Positions 43,899 to 52,900 of a stretch of DNA of 64,000 nucleotides are shown piece after piece (within the stretch, counting starts at the first letter, position 1; every line of letters begins with the position of its first letter). The notes beneath the pieces were generated by a model. The model was given only the letters and a program-made list of their open reading frames with translations, made no database searches and was not told the DNA's origin. The DNA is from Streptomyces inusitatus (lineage in GTDB: Bacteria > Actinomycetota > Actinomycetes > Streptomycetales > Streptomycetaceae). Both the position numbers and the translations under genes were made by a program. The stretch spans positions 89,957 to 153,956 of the forward strand of contig NZ_BMWG01000021.1 of the NCBI RefSeq assembly GCF_014651115.1, given 5' to 3'.

Positions 43899-45437
43899 CT
43901 ACTCTGCTTCGGCACGATTGAGTTCACAGTTCGCGGCCGTCACCAGAACGCTGTTCCACAGAGCCATCTCATCATTGCGCTGAGCGCTGGAGCGGCCCAG
44001 CCGGAAGTTCTTCTCAAGCATTAGATAGAGAAGGCCCTTGAGGACGGGAGCATCGTTGGACCCAGCCCGGCGGTGTCCGTTGAAGGCCTGGCGGTACTGC
44101 TTGTTCAGCCGTACGACGTGATCGTCGCGGTCGATATCGAAGAAGACATCCGCTGGCAGCGTGTCCCACCGGAAGGTGATCGGTTCCTCGTTCTCCAGCT
44201 GCGGCAGCTCATCGCGGAGTATGCGCTTCAGCTTGGGATCGACGCCTTTGCCCGGCGGGACAGCGTCCTTGCGATGCACCTCGGTGGACCGCTTGGCGGC
44301 CTCGCGATAGGTATTCTGCGCTGCCGCCATATACGCGGCGAACGGCTCTCCGCTGTCGTCCGTGGCCTTCTCCAGGCCACGGGCGAACGCCGGAGTGACA
44401 CTCACTCCGTCCTTTTTGACCGTGAGACTGAAGACTTCATTAGGGGCCGACGGCAGATCAAGGGCGATACGGGCAAGGCTGTGGTGGGATTCGGCGCTGC
44501 GGGTACCGTTCCAGCCGCCCGCCTGGACCAGGCGGTCATTGCGGTAGATATAGAACCCCTGGCGGTCAGCGAGCGGTCCGATACCGCGGTAGGACACCAG
44601 AGGAGACTTGGGCGGCCAGATATGCGCGGTGAGACTCACATCCCCGATGCCTTCGACGGGGGCCTTGTACGTGCGCGGGAAACCGGCCTGCCCCGGGACG
44701 CGGTAGCCGAACGGGTCGATGGCCTCGACGCCTCTGTGGTCCAGCTCTTCTCGCGTACGGACATCCTCGACGACGATGTCGATATGGAAGTCCTTCTGGG
44801 AGAGGAACCGGTGCAGGTAGAGCCCGAGGTGTGTCTCCAGCCGCTCGATGGCGTCATTGAGGAACCGGTCCGTCTGCCCCGCTGTGATCGTCTGGAAGGC
44901 CCGGACCTCGTCCCATCTGACGATGGTTCCGTGCCAGCCGATGACCCCGTCGTACCGGTCCACCAGATCCTGGCAGTAGCGGGCATTGATGATGTCGCAG
45001 CTGAAGTCCGCCTGGGCTCGCTCCATCAGCCACCGCCGGCCCGCCGCCGGGCTGCGCTTCGTACGGCTGACGACGGTGAGTGACCCGGCGTGTGAGAGGG
45101 AAGCCGACTTCAGGCCGGCACCAAAATGGCCCAGGTCCCCGTCTGCGTACTCTTCACGGCCTCCTACTGTCATGGCGATGTCCAGGGAGGGCTCGTCCAT
45201 GCCCTTTCCATCGTCGATCACCAGAAGGCTGACGATGCGGTCGTCATCCCGGAGGAAGATAACGGCGACATTGCGCGCCGCCGCGTCGATGGAGTTGTCG
45301 ATGAGGTCCGCGATAGCAGCCTCAAAGCTGTAGCCCTGGTGGGTCAGGGACTCGACGTACCGTGCGGCAGGCGGCAACTGCTTGCTGCCCTGAGTGGGAA
45401 TGTCGAATTGCCAGTCAGGGGAGGGGGTATAGGGCAT
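43899..45437 (-). CDS. MORC-like GHKL ATPase of the restriction island
   Basis: A 512-residue protein with an N-terminal GHKL domain: N-box AIADLIDNSIDA (N48), G1 VIDDGKGMD (residues 74-81), G2 GHFGAGLKSAS (103-113). The middle contains an S5-like fold and the sequence FYIYRNDRLVQAGGWNG typical of bacterial MORC/MutL-related ATPases; the C-terminus is family-specific. The ATP-driven clamp closing known for GHKL proteins suggests it wraps or loops DNA. It is the first gene of the leftward restriction operon. Confidence 0.9.
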   Translation of the reverse strand: MPYTPSPDWQFDIPTQGSKQLPPAARYVESLTHQGYSFEAAIADLIDNSIDAAARNVAVIFLRDDDRIVSLLVIDDGKGMDEPSLDIAMTVGGREEYADGDLGHFGAGLKSASLSHAGSLTVVSRTKRSPAAGRRWLMERAQADFSCDIINARYCQDLVDRYDGVIGWHGTIVRWDEVRAFQTITAGQTDRFLNDAIERLETHLGLYLHRFLSQKDFHIDIVVEDVRTREELDHRGVEAIDPFGYRVPGQAGFPRTYKAPVEGIGDVSLTAHIWPPKSPLVSYRGIGPLADRQGFYIYRNDRLVQAGGWNGTRSAESHHSLARIALDLPSAPNEVFSLTVKKDGVSVTPAFARGLEKATDDSGEPFAAYMAAAQNTYREAAKRSTEVHRKDAVPPGKGVDPKLKRILRDELPQLENEEPITFRWDTLPADVFFDIDRDDHVVRLNKQYRQAFNGHRRAGSNDAPVLKGLLYLMLEKNFRLGRSSAQRNDEMALWNSVLVTAANCELNRAEAE

Positions 45438-45591
45438 GAATTTTCCTCGCGCACGCAGGACTGGGCCTGAGTGGGGGGAAGGGGCCCGTCAGTTCAGCAG
45501 GACTCATCGACGGTACTGCACGGTTATCGCGCATGTCAGCCCGGTTGGAAGTTACCGGGAGGCACTGGTAAAGCGCCGGGTGCCTGAATGG

Positions 45592-46605
45592 TCAGTTCCG
45601 GTCAGCCCCGTGGCACTCCCGATACACCCTCCCCGCCCCGCACCAGCAAGCCGCCGTCCTCGCCGGAGGCCAGGGCAGGGCGCGGCCGCGGGCGGCGAGG
45701 GTGGTGGTGAATTGGGGGAGGAGGTCGGAGTTGGTGGGGGAGGACTGTTCGGCGGCGGCGAAGGCTTCGTAGGCGGGGACGGTGGAGGTGACGATGCCGA
45801 GGTTGGCGGTGCCGGTGGAGGCGAGGTCGCGGAGGGAGGACTCGATGTGGGTGAGGTGGGCCGCGTGGGTGGGGTATTCGGAGGCGAGCGCGGGGTACGC
45901 GGCGAGGAGTTCGGTCAGCTCGGGCTCGGGCCAGTGGAGGACCGCCACGGGGAAGGGGCGGGAGAGGGCGGAGCGGTAGGAGCCGAGTTCGGAGCGGAGG
46001 CGGGCGATTTCGGCGCGGAGTTCGGCCGGGTTGTCGGAGCCGAGGGCCCAGAGGCGTTTGGGGTCGTGGAGCTCGTCGAGGGAGATGGCGGCCCGTGCGG
46101 TGTGGCCGCGGTCGGCGAGGGTGTCCCAGGCGTCGTGGGGGAGGCCCAGGAGCCGGCGGACCCGGTGGCGGCCGGTGAGCAGGGACTGGATCTCGTAGGG
46201 GATCTCGTCGTCGCCGGGGGGAAGGAGGAGGGTGAGCGCCGAGGTGAAGCAGGAGTGGGAGGCTTCCAGCTCGTCGTGGGACTCCAGGGTCTCGGCGACG
46301 ATCTCCCAGGGGGCCGGATCGGCGGGGGCCGCCGCGCGGATGCCGGCGATCAGGGCGCGGGCCTCCGCCTCGTGGCCGTACTCCCAGAGGTTCGCCGCCT
46401 GGAGGGCCTTCACCAGCAGGGGGCGCTCCGGGCCGGCGGCGGTGAGGCGGTCGTAGAGGGCGGAGGCGCGTTCGCGGGCGCCCGCAAGTTCGAGGTGGGC
46501 CGCGGCCTGGAGGAGCAGGGGCTCGGAGTCCTCCGGGTAGCGCGCCGCGGTACGCAGCAGGCGCTCGGCTTCGGCGATGTGGTCGGCAGGCGTGTCGGGG
46601 CGCAT
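45592..46605 (-). CDS. SEC-C motif protein with TPR-like helical repeats
   Basis: A 337-residue soluble protein. The first 130 residues are helical repeats of TPR type (EAERLLRTAARYPEDSEPLLLQAAAHLELAG, ERASALYDRLTAAGPERPLLVKAL). The last residues form the SEC-C zinc motif C-W-C-G-x-G-x-x-Y-x-x-C-H, the form found at the end of SecA and many small proteins. ATG 46605 or GTG 46614 may start it. First core gene to the right of the island. Confidence 0.8.
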   Translation of the reverse strand: MRPDTPADHIAEAERLLRTAARYPEDSEPLLLQAAAHLELAGARERASALYDRLTAAGPERPLLVKALQAANLWEYGHEAEARALIAGIRAAAPADPAPWEIVAETLESHDELEASHSCFTSALTLLLPPGDDEIPYEIQSLLTGRHRVRRLLGLPHDAWDTLADRGHTARAAISLDELHDPKRLWALGSDNPAELRAEIARLRSELGSYRSALSRPFPVAVLHWPEPELTELLAAYPALASEYPTHAAHLTHIESSLRDLASTGTANLGIVTSTVPAYEAFAAAEQSSPTNSDLLPQFTTTLAARGRALPWPPARTAACWCGAGRVYRECHGADRN

Positions 46606-46737
46606 GGTGGACACGGTACTGCGGTCGGCGCGCCGACCGAGAGGCCGCTGCGGTACCCCTGTGAGGGAGCCGGGGAACCGGGGAGAACGGGAAAGCGATC
46701 CTGTATAACGGGTGTACTGGGCAGTGAGGGAGGGGAC

Positions 46738-47064
46738 ATGGAGTGGAGGGCGCTTTCGCGCACGCTCCGGCCCGCCGTCCTCGCGCTGCTCCTGCTCGTC
46801 GAGATCCTGATCCTCGACGGCGGCGGACTCTCCGCCGCCCTCACGTTCGCCGCGACCGTCACCGCCACGGCCGCCGCCGGGTCCGCGCTCGTCGTCTGCG
46901 CCGTCATCAGCGCCCGATGCGCCCCCGCCGTACCGCGCACGCGGATCCGTACCGCCATCCGCGACCGTGAGAGACGCACCGCCTTCCTTCCCCAGCGCGA
47001 TCCCGACGCCTCGGGCCGCACCCGCCCCCGAGCGCCGGGGCGAGCCCTGCCGACGGCCGCGTAG
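46738..47064 (+). CDS. small membrane protein, DUF6412-like
   Basis: A 108-residue protein with two hydrophobic segments (LRPAVLALLLLVEILIL and AALTFAATVTATAAAGSALVVCAVISA) and a basic C-terminal tail (RTRIRTAIRDRERRTAFLPQRDPDASGR). GAGGGAGGGG precedes the ATG. It lies 107 bases before the YidC-like gene; such small proteins accompany YidC-like genes in Streptomyces and may assist insertion, but that is inference. Confidence 0.75.
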   Translation: MEWRALSRTLRPAVLALLLLVEILILDGGGLSAALTFAATVTATAAAGSALVVCAVISARCAPAVPRTRIRTAIRDRERRTAFLPQRDPDASGRTRPRAPGRALPTAA

Positions 47065-47171
47065 GGGAGCCTCGAAGCAGGTCACACCAGCTCAGCAGCC
47101 CTTCACGCGGAACCGTCATGCCGCCATGTCCTCGCATCCCGGCACGACGAGACCCCTCGGAGGGCTCACCC

Positions 47172-47927
47172 ATGTCCGTTTTCGCCAGTCTGGTCGAGCG
47201 GCTCGCGGATCTGCTCCAGCCGCTCTTCCTCACCTCGGCCACCGCCGCCGCGATCGTGCTGTTCACCGCGTTCGTACGGCTCGCGGTCCACCCCCTCTCC
47301 CGCGCCGCCGCCCGCGGACAGAAGGCCAATGCCCGGCTCGCGCCGCAGGTGGCGGCCGTGCGCGAGAAGCACCGGAACAACCCCGAGCGGCAGCAGCGGG
47401 CGCTCATGGAGCTGTACGCCAAGGAGAAGGCGTCGCCGCTCTCCGGCTGTCTGCCGAGCCTGCTCCAGCTGCCGGCGTTCTTCCTGCTGTACCACCTGTT
47501 CTCCAGCACGAGCATCGGCGGCGAGCCCAACGCGCTGCTCGATCACCGGCTCTTCGCCGCACCGCTCGGCGAGCGCTGGACCGACGCCCTCGCGGACGGC
47601 GGGGTCTTCGGCGGCGCGGGAGCGGTCTACCTCGGCCTCTTCGTGCTCGTCGCCGCCGTCGCCACCTTCAACTACCGCCGGACCAAGCGCCAGCTCGCCG
47701 CCGCCCCGGTCGCTCCGGTCGCCCCGGGCGAGGCGGGCACCCCGCCCGGCATGGCCGTGATGACGAGGATGATGCCGCTGCTCTCCTTCGCGACCCTGAT
47801 CACCGTGGCGGTCGTGCCGCTCGCCGCCGCGCTCTACATCGTCACCAGCACCACCTGGTCGGCGGTCGAGCGGGCCGTCCTCTACCGGGACATGCCGGCC
47901 GCCGGGGCGCTCACGAATCCTCTGTGA
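47172..47927 (+). CDS. YidC/Oxa1 family membrane protein insertase (paralog)
   Basis: A 251-residue Oxa1-superfamily protein with about five helices. Conserved segments are LAVHPLSRAAARGQKANARLAPQVAAVREKH, ELYAKEKASPLSGCLPSLLQLPAFFLLYHLF and TRMMPLLSFATLITVAVVPLAAALYIVTST. It lacks the basic C-terminal tail of the main YidC encoded near oriC, so it is an accessory copy. ATG 47172 has GGAGG ten bases upstream. Confidence 0.9.
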   Translation: MSVFASLVERLADLLQPLFLTSATAAAIVLFTAFVRLAVHPLSRAAARGQKANARLAPQVAAVREKHRNNPERQQRALMELYAKEKASPLSGCLPSLLQLPAFFLLYHLFSSTSIGGEPNALLDHRLFAAPLGERWTDALADGGVFGGAGAVYLGLFVLVAAVATFNYRRTKRQLAAAPVAPVAPGEAGTPPGMAVMTRMMPLLSFATLITVAVVPLAAALYIVTSTTWSAVERAVLYRDMPAAGALTNPL

Positions 47928-47946
47928 CGCAGAGGGCTCAGAGGGC

Positions 47947-49035
47947 TCAGAGGGAGACCACGACACCCGAATCCGCCGACCGCCGCGCCGCCTCCAGCAC
48001 CTCCAGCGCGTCGGCCGCCTCCTCGGCGGTGACCGGTGGGGGAGTGCCTTCGCGAAGGGCCCGGGCGATCGCCGCGTAGTACGCCGGATAGTCGCCCGGG
48101 ACGGTCTCCACCGGGCGGCCCCCGCCGGTCAGCGCGGACTCCCCGGCCCCGACCCGGCCCCGGGCGGACTCGCACTCCACGCCCCACCCGGCGCCGTCCG
48201 CCGAGGGCCGCTCGCCCGCGCGCAGGGCGGCCTCCTGCGGATCGAGGCCGTACTTCACGAACCCCGCCGAGCTGCCCAGCACCCGGAACCTCGGGCCGAG
48301 CTGCGCGGCCGTCGCGCTCAGATGGAGATGGGAGCGGACGCCATTGGTGTGCGTCAGCGCGATGAAGGTGTCGTCGTCGGCCTCGGCCCCGGGCCGGCGG
48401 GTGTCGGCCTCCGCGTAGACCGAGGCGGCCGGGCCGAAGAGGGTCAGCGCCTGGTCGACGACATGGCTGCCCAGGTCGTACAGGAGTCCGCCGATCTCCT
48501 CGGGGTCGCCGGACTCGCGCCAGCCGCCCTTGAGCTGTGGCCGCCACCGCTCGAAGCGGGATTCAAACCGCTGTACGTCGCCGAGTTCGCCGTCCGCGAT
48601 GACCCGGGTCAGAGTGAGGAAGTCATTGTCCCAGCGGCGGTTCTGGAAGACCGAGAGCAGCAGACCGCGCCGTTCGGCGAGCGCTCCGAGGGAGCGCGCC
48701 TCGGCGGCGGTGGCGGCCAGCGGTTTGTCCACGACGACCGCGAGGCCCGCGTCCAGGGCGGCGGTGGCGAGGGGGACATGGGTCTTGTTGGGGGAGGCGA
48801 TCACCACCAGGTCGAGTCCGTCCGCGCGGGCGAACAGCTCCTCGGGCGTGGTGACCGGCCGTACGCCGGGGTACTCGGCCAGGGCCCGCTCACGGCGGCC
48901 CGGGTCCCGGGTGACGACGGTGTCCAGGGCCAGGCCCGGGGTGGCGGCGATCAGCGGGGCATGGAAGACGGAGCCCGCGAGTCCGTAGCCGATGAGTCCG
49001 ACGCGGAAGGCGGCGCCGGTACCAGTACCAGTCAT
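47947..49035 (-). CDS. Gfo/Idh/MocA family oxidoreductase
   Basis: A 362-residue NAD(P)-dependent sugar or inositol-type dehydrogenase. N-terminal Rossmann: RVGLIGYGLAGSVFHAPLI; then IASPNKTHVPLATAALDAGLAVVVDKPLA, with the catalytic-region Lys in DKPL, and GGLLYDLGSHVVDQALTLFG near the substrate site. Substrate not assignable. Starts with a short Thr/Gly run; the alternative upstream frame is a shadow of tsaD. Confidence 0.88.
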   Translation of the reverse strand: MTGTGTGAAFRVGLIGYGLAGSVFHAPLIAATPGLALDTVVTRDPGRRERALAEYPGVRPVTTPEELFARADGLDLVVIASPNKTHVPLATAALDAGLAVVVDKPLAATAAEARSLGALAERRGLLLSVFQNRRWDNDFLTLTRVIADGELGDVQRFESRFERWRPQLKGGWRESGDPEEIGGLLYDLGSHVVDQALTLFGPAASVYAEADTRRPGAEADDDTFIALTHTNGVRSHLHLSATAAQLGPRFRVLGSSAGFVKYGLDPQEAALRAGERPSADGAGWGVECESARGRVGAGESALTGGGRPVETVPGDYPAYYAAIARALREGTPPPVTAEEAADALEVLEAARRSADSGVVVSL

Positions 49036-49100
49036 GGGGTCACTAAAACACGCGAGGTCCGCGACCGGGACCCGCCCGCACGCCCCGGACCTGTGGTGTC

Positions 49101-50201
49101 TCACCGCGGCGGTACGAGAGTGCCTCCGGCCGGGCGTCGCGGGGCCCGAGCCCGGACGACGGGGGTGAGGGACGCGTACTCCAGCGGCGCGGAGGGGTCG
49201 ATGGACACCTCCAGCGGCGCGGGTTCCGCGCCCGCCCGGAGCAGCAGATCGCCGACGGCGGCGATCATCGCCCCGTTGTCGGTGCAGAGCCCGCGCGGCG
49301 GCACCCGCAGGGTGATCCCGGCCGCCGCGCAGCGCCGCTCGGCCAGCGAGCGCACCCGTGAGTTCGCGGCCACCCCGCCGACCACGACGAGCGTCCCCAC
49401 GCCGAACTCCCGGCAGGCCGCGACGGCCTTGCGGGTCAGCACATCGGCGACCGCCTCCTGGAGCGAGGCCGCGCCGTCGGCCACCGGGACCTCCTCGCCC
49501 CGCAGCCGGTACCCCTCGGCCCAGCGGGCGGCGGCCGTCTTCACCCCGGAGAACGAGAAGGCGTACGGGTCGTCGCCGGGGCCGGTCAGCGCCTGGGGGA
49601 AGCGCACGGCGCGCGGATCGCCGTCGCGGGCGGCCCGGTCGACGGCGGGTCCGCCCGGATAGGGCAGTCCGAAGACCCGGGCGACCTTGTCGAAGCACTC
49701 GCCCGCCGCGTCGTCCAGGGTGTCGCCCAGATGGACGATGGGGTCGCGGGCGAGATCGCGCACGAGGAGCAGCGAGGTGTGCCCGCCGGAGACGATCAGT
49801 ACGACGCAGGGGTCGGGCAGCGGGCCGTGCTCCAGGGTGTCGGCGGCGACGTGTCCGGCGAGGTGGTGCACCCCGTACAGCGGTACGCCCAGGGAGTACG
49901 CCAGGGTCTTGGCGCCGGCCAGGCCCACCTGGAGCGCTCCCGACAGGCCCGGTCCCGTGGTCACCGCGACCGCGCCGATGTCGCTCATGCGCAGCCCGGC
50001 CCGGTCCAGTGCCTGCCGTACGACGGGGGTGAAGGAGTGGAGGTGCGCCCGCGCGGCGATCTCGGGGACCACTCCGCCGAAGCGGGCGTGCTCGTCCATG
50101 CTCGACGCGAGGGCGTGGCCCAGCAGCCTGCCCTCCCGGACCAGACCGGCCCCGGTCTCGTCGCACGACGACTCGATGCCCAGCACCACCGCAGCGCCCA
50201 C
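49101..50201 (-). CDS. tsaD: TsaD/Kae1/Qri7 family protein (t6A tRNA modification)
   Basis: A 366-residue TsaD-family protein: VLGIESSCDETGAGLV, FGGVVPEIAARAHL, GVHHLAGHVAA (iron-site His residues), SGGHTSLLLV and GGVAANSRVR. TsaD transfers threonylcarbamoyl to A37 of ANN-decoding tRNAs. In Streptomyces tsaD is normally beside tsaB and rimI elsewhere on the chromosome, so this solitary gene may be a paralog or a relocated copy. GTG start at 50201 with a weak ribosome-binding site. Confidence 0.85.
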   Translation of the reverse strand: MGAAVVLGIESSCDETGAGLVREGRLLGHALASSMDEHARFGGVVPEIAARAHLHSFTPVVRQALDRAGLRMSDIGAVAVTTGPGLSGALQVGLAGAKTLAYSLGVPLYGVHHLAGHVAADTLEHGPLPDPCVVLIVSGGHTSLLLVRDLARDPIVHLGDTLDDAAGECFDKVARVFGLPYPGGPAVDRAARDGDPRAVRFPQALTGPGDDPYAFSFSGVKTAAARWAEGYRLRGEEVPVADGAASLQEAVADVLTRKAVAACREFGVGTLVVVGGVAANSRVRSLAERRCAAAGITLRVPPRGLCTDNGAMIAAVGDLLLRAGAEPAPLEVSIDPSAPLEYASLTPVVRARAPRRPAGGTLVPPR

Positions 50202-50424
50202 CGCAGACCACTCCTCTCACTTCTGCTCATCAATTGTTATTGCGAGTCATGTGCAATAAGGATAGGCGGCCTGCTCGGAAATACGCTGATGGAGCGGGAT
50301 CGCGCGGCTGTTCGGGGGTGACCGGGCCGCGGTACGCGATCGGACGGCCCGCGCGGGGGAGGGGGCCTCGGACGGGCTTCCCGCCCGGCCCCGCGGCACG
50401 ATCAGCGAAGGGCACCCCACTCCC

Positions 50425-51177
50425 ATGCGACTGCGCACTGCCTTCGTCGTCGGCGCCATCGCAACCGCCGTCGCGCTTCCCGCGCTCCCAGGGGCGCCCG
50501 CGTCCGCCGCCGACCGTCCTCCGGACGCGGCCGTCGCCGCCGACGCCCGGCAGCCGCGCTGCGGCACCCCGTCCGTCAAGGACTTCCCGATCGCCACCCG
50601 TATCCACGGCGGGCCCCCGGTCCACCACCCCGGCGGCGGCTTCGAGCACTGGTACGTGGAGCTGGCCAACACCACCGCCGCGCCCTGCCGCAATATCCAT
50701 CCGGTGATCGTCCTGGCCGCCCGCGACCGGGGGCTGACCCGGGAGCGGCTGATGCTGGAGTTCTACGACCCGGCCGTCTCGCGGTGGCTCCCTGCCGATC
50801 TGGAGACGAGCGGTGAGGACGAGGTGGTCGCGGTCCTGGACGAGAGCGGCGCGGGCGGGTTCACCGTGCCCGCGCGGGCCGCCGTCACCGTGCGGGTGCG
50901 GCTGGCGCTCACCGCCGACACCCCGCCCAACCAGGTCACCGTCAACGCCGCGATCGTGCAGCGCCGGGGCGACGACGGCGACTGGCTCGGCGAGTCCGGC
51001 GACTACCGTTTCGCCGTCCTGGACGACAACGGCTACGGCGCGACCGTCACCCGCGACGAACTCGCCACCACCGGTCCCGGCTCACTGCTGAGGCTCGGCG
51101 CGGCCCTCGCCGCGGTCCTGCTGGGCGGTGGCGCGTCCGCGCTGGTGGCCCGCCGGTTGCGCGCTCACGGACGTTGA
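50425..51177 (+). CDS. secreted protein with an LAxTG sortase sorting signal
   Basis: A 250-residue exported protein. Signal peptide MRLRTAFVVGAIATAVALPA ends near ASAA. The mature part has an Ig-like beta-rich sequence (FEHWYVELANTTAAPCRNIHPVIVL and VPARAAVTVRVRLALTADTP). The C-terminus is a sorting signal: LATTG, hydrophobic SLLRLGAALAAVLLGGGASALV, then RRLRAHGR. Streptomyces class E sortases use LAxTG, so this should be wall-anchored. Function unknown. Confidence 0.8.
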   Translation: MRLRTAFVVGAIATAVALPALPGAPASAADRPPDAAVAADARQPRCGTPSVKDFPIATRIHGGPPVHHPGGGFEHWYVELANTTAAPCRNIHPVIVLAARDRGLTRERLMLEFYDPAVSRWLPADLETSGEDEVVAVLDESGAGGFTVPARAAVTVRVRLALTADTPPNQVTVNAAIVQRRGDDGDWLGESGDYRFAVLDDNGYGATVTRDELATTGPGSLLRLGAALAAVLLGGGASALVARRLRAHGR

Positions 51178-51282
51178 TCGTCCGGTCGCATTAGGCTGTT
51201 GGTGTCGGGGTGACACAGGGCGGTGCCTCCGGCGTTCACATATCTCGCATTTTGTACGCCGCGCACGGCAGGAGTCCCGTTG

Positions 51283-52062
51283 ATGGCAGAGCGCAAGCCG
51301 ATCGAATCCTGGCTCACCGACATGGACGGTGTCCTGATCCACGAAGGCGTCCCGATCCCGGGCGCCGACGCTTTCATCAGGAAGCTCCGGGAGACCGGCA
51401 AGCCCTTCCTCGTCCTGACCAACAACTCCATCTACACCGCGCGTGATCTGCACGCGAGGCTCGCCCGGATGGGTCTCGACGTGCCCGTCGAGAACATCTG
51501 GACCTCGGCGCTGGCCACCGCGCAGTTCCTGGACGACCAGCGGCCCGGCGGCACCGCCTATGTCATCGGCGAGGCGGGTCTGACCACCGCGCTGCACGAC
51601 ATCGGCTATGTCCTCACCGACCACGACCCGGACTATGTGGTGCTCGGGGAGACCCGTACCTACAGCTTCGAGGCGCTCACCAAGGCGATCCGGCTGATCA
51701 ACGGCGGGGCCAGGTTCATCTGCACCAACCCCGATGAGACCGGGCCCTCCACCGAGGGGCCGCTGCCCGCCACCGGGTCGGTCGCCGCGCTGATCACCAA
51801 GGCGACCGGCAAGGACCCGTACTTCGCGGGCAAGCCCAATCCGCTGATGATGCGCACCGGGCTCAACGCGATCGGCGCGCACTCCGAGACCAGCGCGATG
51901 ATCGGCGACCGGATGGACACCGACGTCCTGGCCGGTCTGGAGGCGGGCATGGAGACCTTCCTCGTGCTGACCGGGGTGACGACCCCGCCGGACATCGACC
52001 GCTACCCCTTCCGCCCCTCGACCGTCGTGGACTCGATCGCCGACCTGGTCGAACGCATCTGA
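51283..52062 (+). CDS. HAD-superfamily IIA hydrolase (NagD-like)
   Basis: A 259-residue phosphatase. Motif I LTDMDGVLIHEG, motif II VLTNNS, K in AGKPNPLMM and motif IV IGDRMDTDVLAGLEAG fit the NagD/PGP subgroup of HAD-IIA. NagD-type enzymes dephosphorylate sugar phosphates and nucleotides. AGGAG nine bases before the ATG. A hairpin terminator follows. Confidence 0.9.
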   Translation: MAERKPIESWLTDMDGVLIHEGVPIPGADAFIRKLRETGKPFLVLTNNSIYTARDLHARLARMGLDVPVENIWTSALATAQFLDDQRPGGTAYVIGEAGLTTALHDIGYVLTDHDPDYVVLGETRTYSFEALTKAIRLINGGARFICTNPDETGPSTEGPLPATGSVAALITKATGKDPYFAGKPNPLMMRTGLNAIGAHSETSAMIGDRMDTDVLAGLEAGMETFLVLTGVTTPPDIDRYPFRPSTVVDSIADLVERI

Positions 52063-52109
52063 ACGCAGCTGAACGTATCGAGCGAGGCTGAGCGCATCCG
52101 GGCGACGAG

Positions 52110-52151
52110 CGGCGGGCCGGCGGAAGCCCCCGCCCGCCCGTCGGCCCGCCG
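52110..52151 (+). terminator. hairpin terminator after the HAD hydrolase
   Basis: CGGCGGGCCGG pairs with TCGGCCCGCCG across a GC-rich loop; 10 Watson-Crick pairs and one wobble. Confidence 0.6.
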
Positions 52152-52269
52152 TTCACCCCTGCCTCTCCCTCATTCGCGCAGCTCAGGCGGGTGCGGCAGG
52201 TGAACGGCGGATGCTGCGGATGCGAAAACGCGCCACACGCGTGAATCTTTCTGTATCAGGAGGTTCACC

Positions 52270-52890
52270 ATGCGTTCAAGGTCGATTGCTCTGAGTGCCG
52301 CGGGGGTGGCCGTGGCACTGGTCATGGCCCCCGCCGCGGCCGGCGCCCACGCCCGGGACTCCGTCACCGTCACCGTCCATCCCGCCGAGGTCCGGCCGGG
52401 GGACGAGATCGAGATCCGGGTGCGGGGCTGCGAGGCCCGCGAGGGGACCGCCAGGTCCGGGGTCTTCGCCTCGGACGCGCGGCTCGGCGGCGGCGGCGGT
52501 GGCGGGGACCGGCGTTCCGAGGACGAGGAGGAGCGCCACGGCTCCGGCCAGGAGTCCCGGACGCTCTCCGGGAGCACCTCCCTCGCCTTCCACGCGAAGC
52601 CCGGCGCGCACGACATCACCGTCGCCTGCGACGGCCGCCACCACCGCGCCGCCGGTGTGCTGCGGGTCGCCGGGGGCCACCTCCGGCCCGGTGAGCCCAC
52701 CCCCGTCGCCCCGGTCAGGGCGGGCGGCGGCGGCACGGCCGCACTCGCCGCGGACGCCCGGCACCAGGACGAGTCCAGGAGCGCCGGTCCCGGCACCACG
52801 CACACCGTCGTCGGGCTGGTGCTCACGGCCGTCGCCGCGCTCGCCGTCGCCTTCCGCTCCTCGCGCCGCCGTCGCACCGGCCCCCGCTGA
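52270..52890 (+). CDS. secreted membrane-tethered protein preceding a sortase gene
   Basis: A 206-residue protein with signal peptide RSRSIALSAAGVAVALVMAPAAAGAHA, an Ig-like stretch (DSVTVTVHPAEVRPGDEIEIRVRGCEAREG...HDITVACDGRHHRAAGVLRV), a Gly/charge-rich insertion in the middle, and a C-terminal membrane helix followed by a basic tail (RSSRRRRTGPR). No LPxTG or LAxTG motif. AGGAGG six bases upstream of ATG. It lies 10 bases before the class F sortase gene and is probably its partner. Confidence 0.75.
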   Translation: MRSRSIALSAAGVAVALVMAPAAAGAHARDSVTVTVHPAEVRPGDEIEIRVRGCEAREGTARSGVFASDARLGGGGGGGDRRSEDEEERHGSGQESRTLSGSTSLAFHAKPGAHDITVACDGRHHRAAGVLRVAGGHLRPGEPTPVAPVRAGGGGTAALAADARHQDESRSAGPGTTHTVVGLVLTAVAALAVAFRSSRRRRTGPR

Positions 52891-52900
52891 GGCGGCCGGA

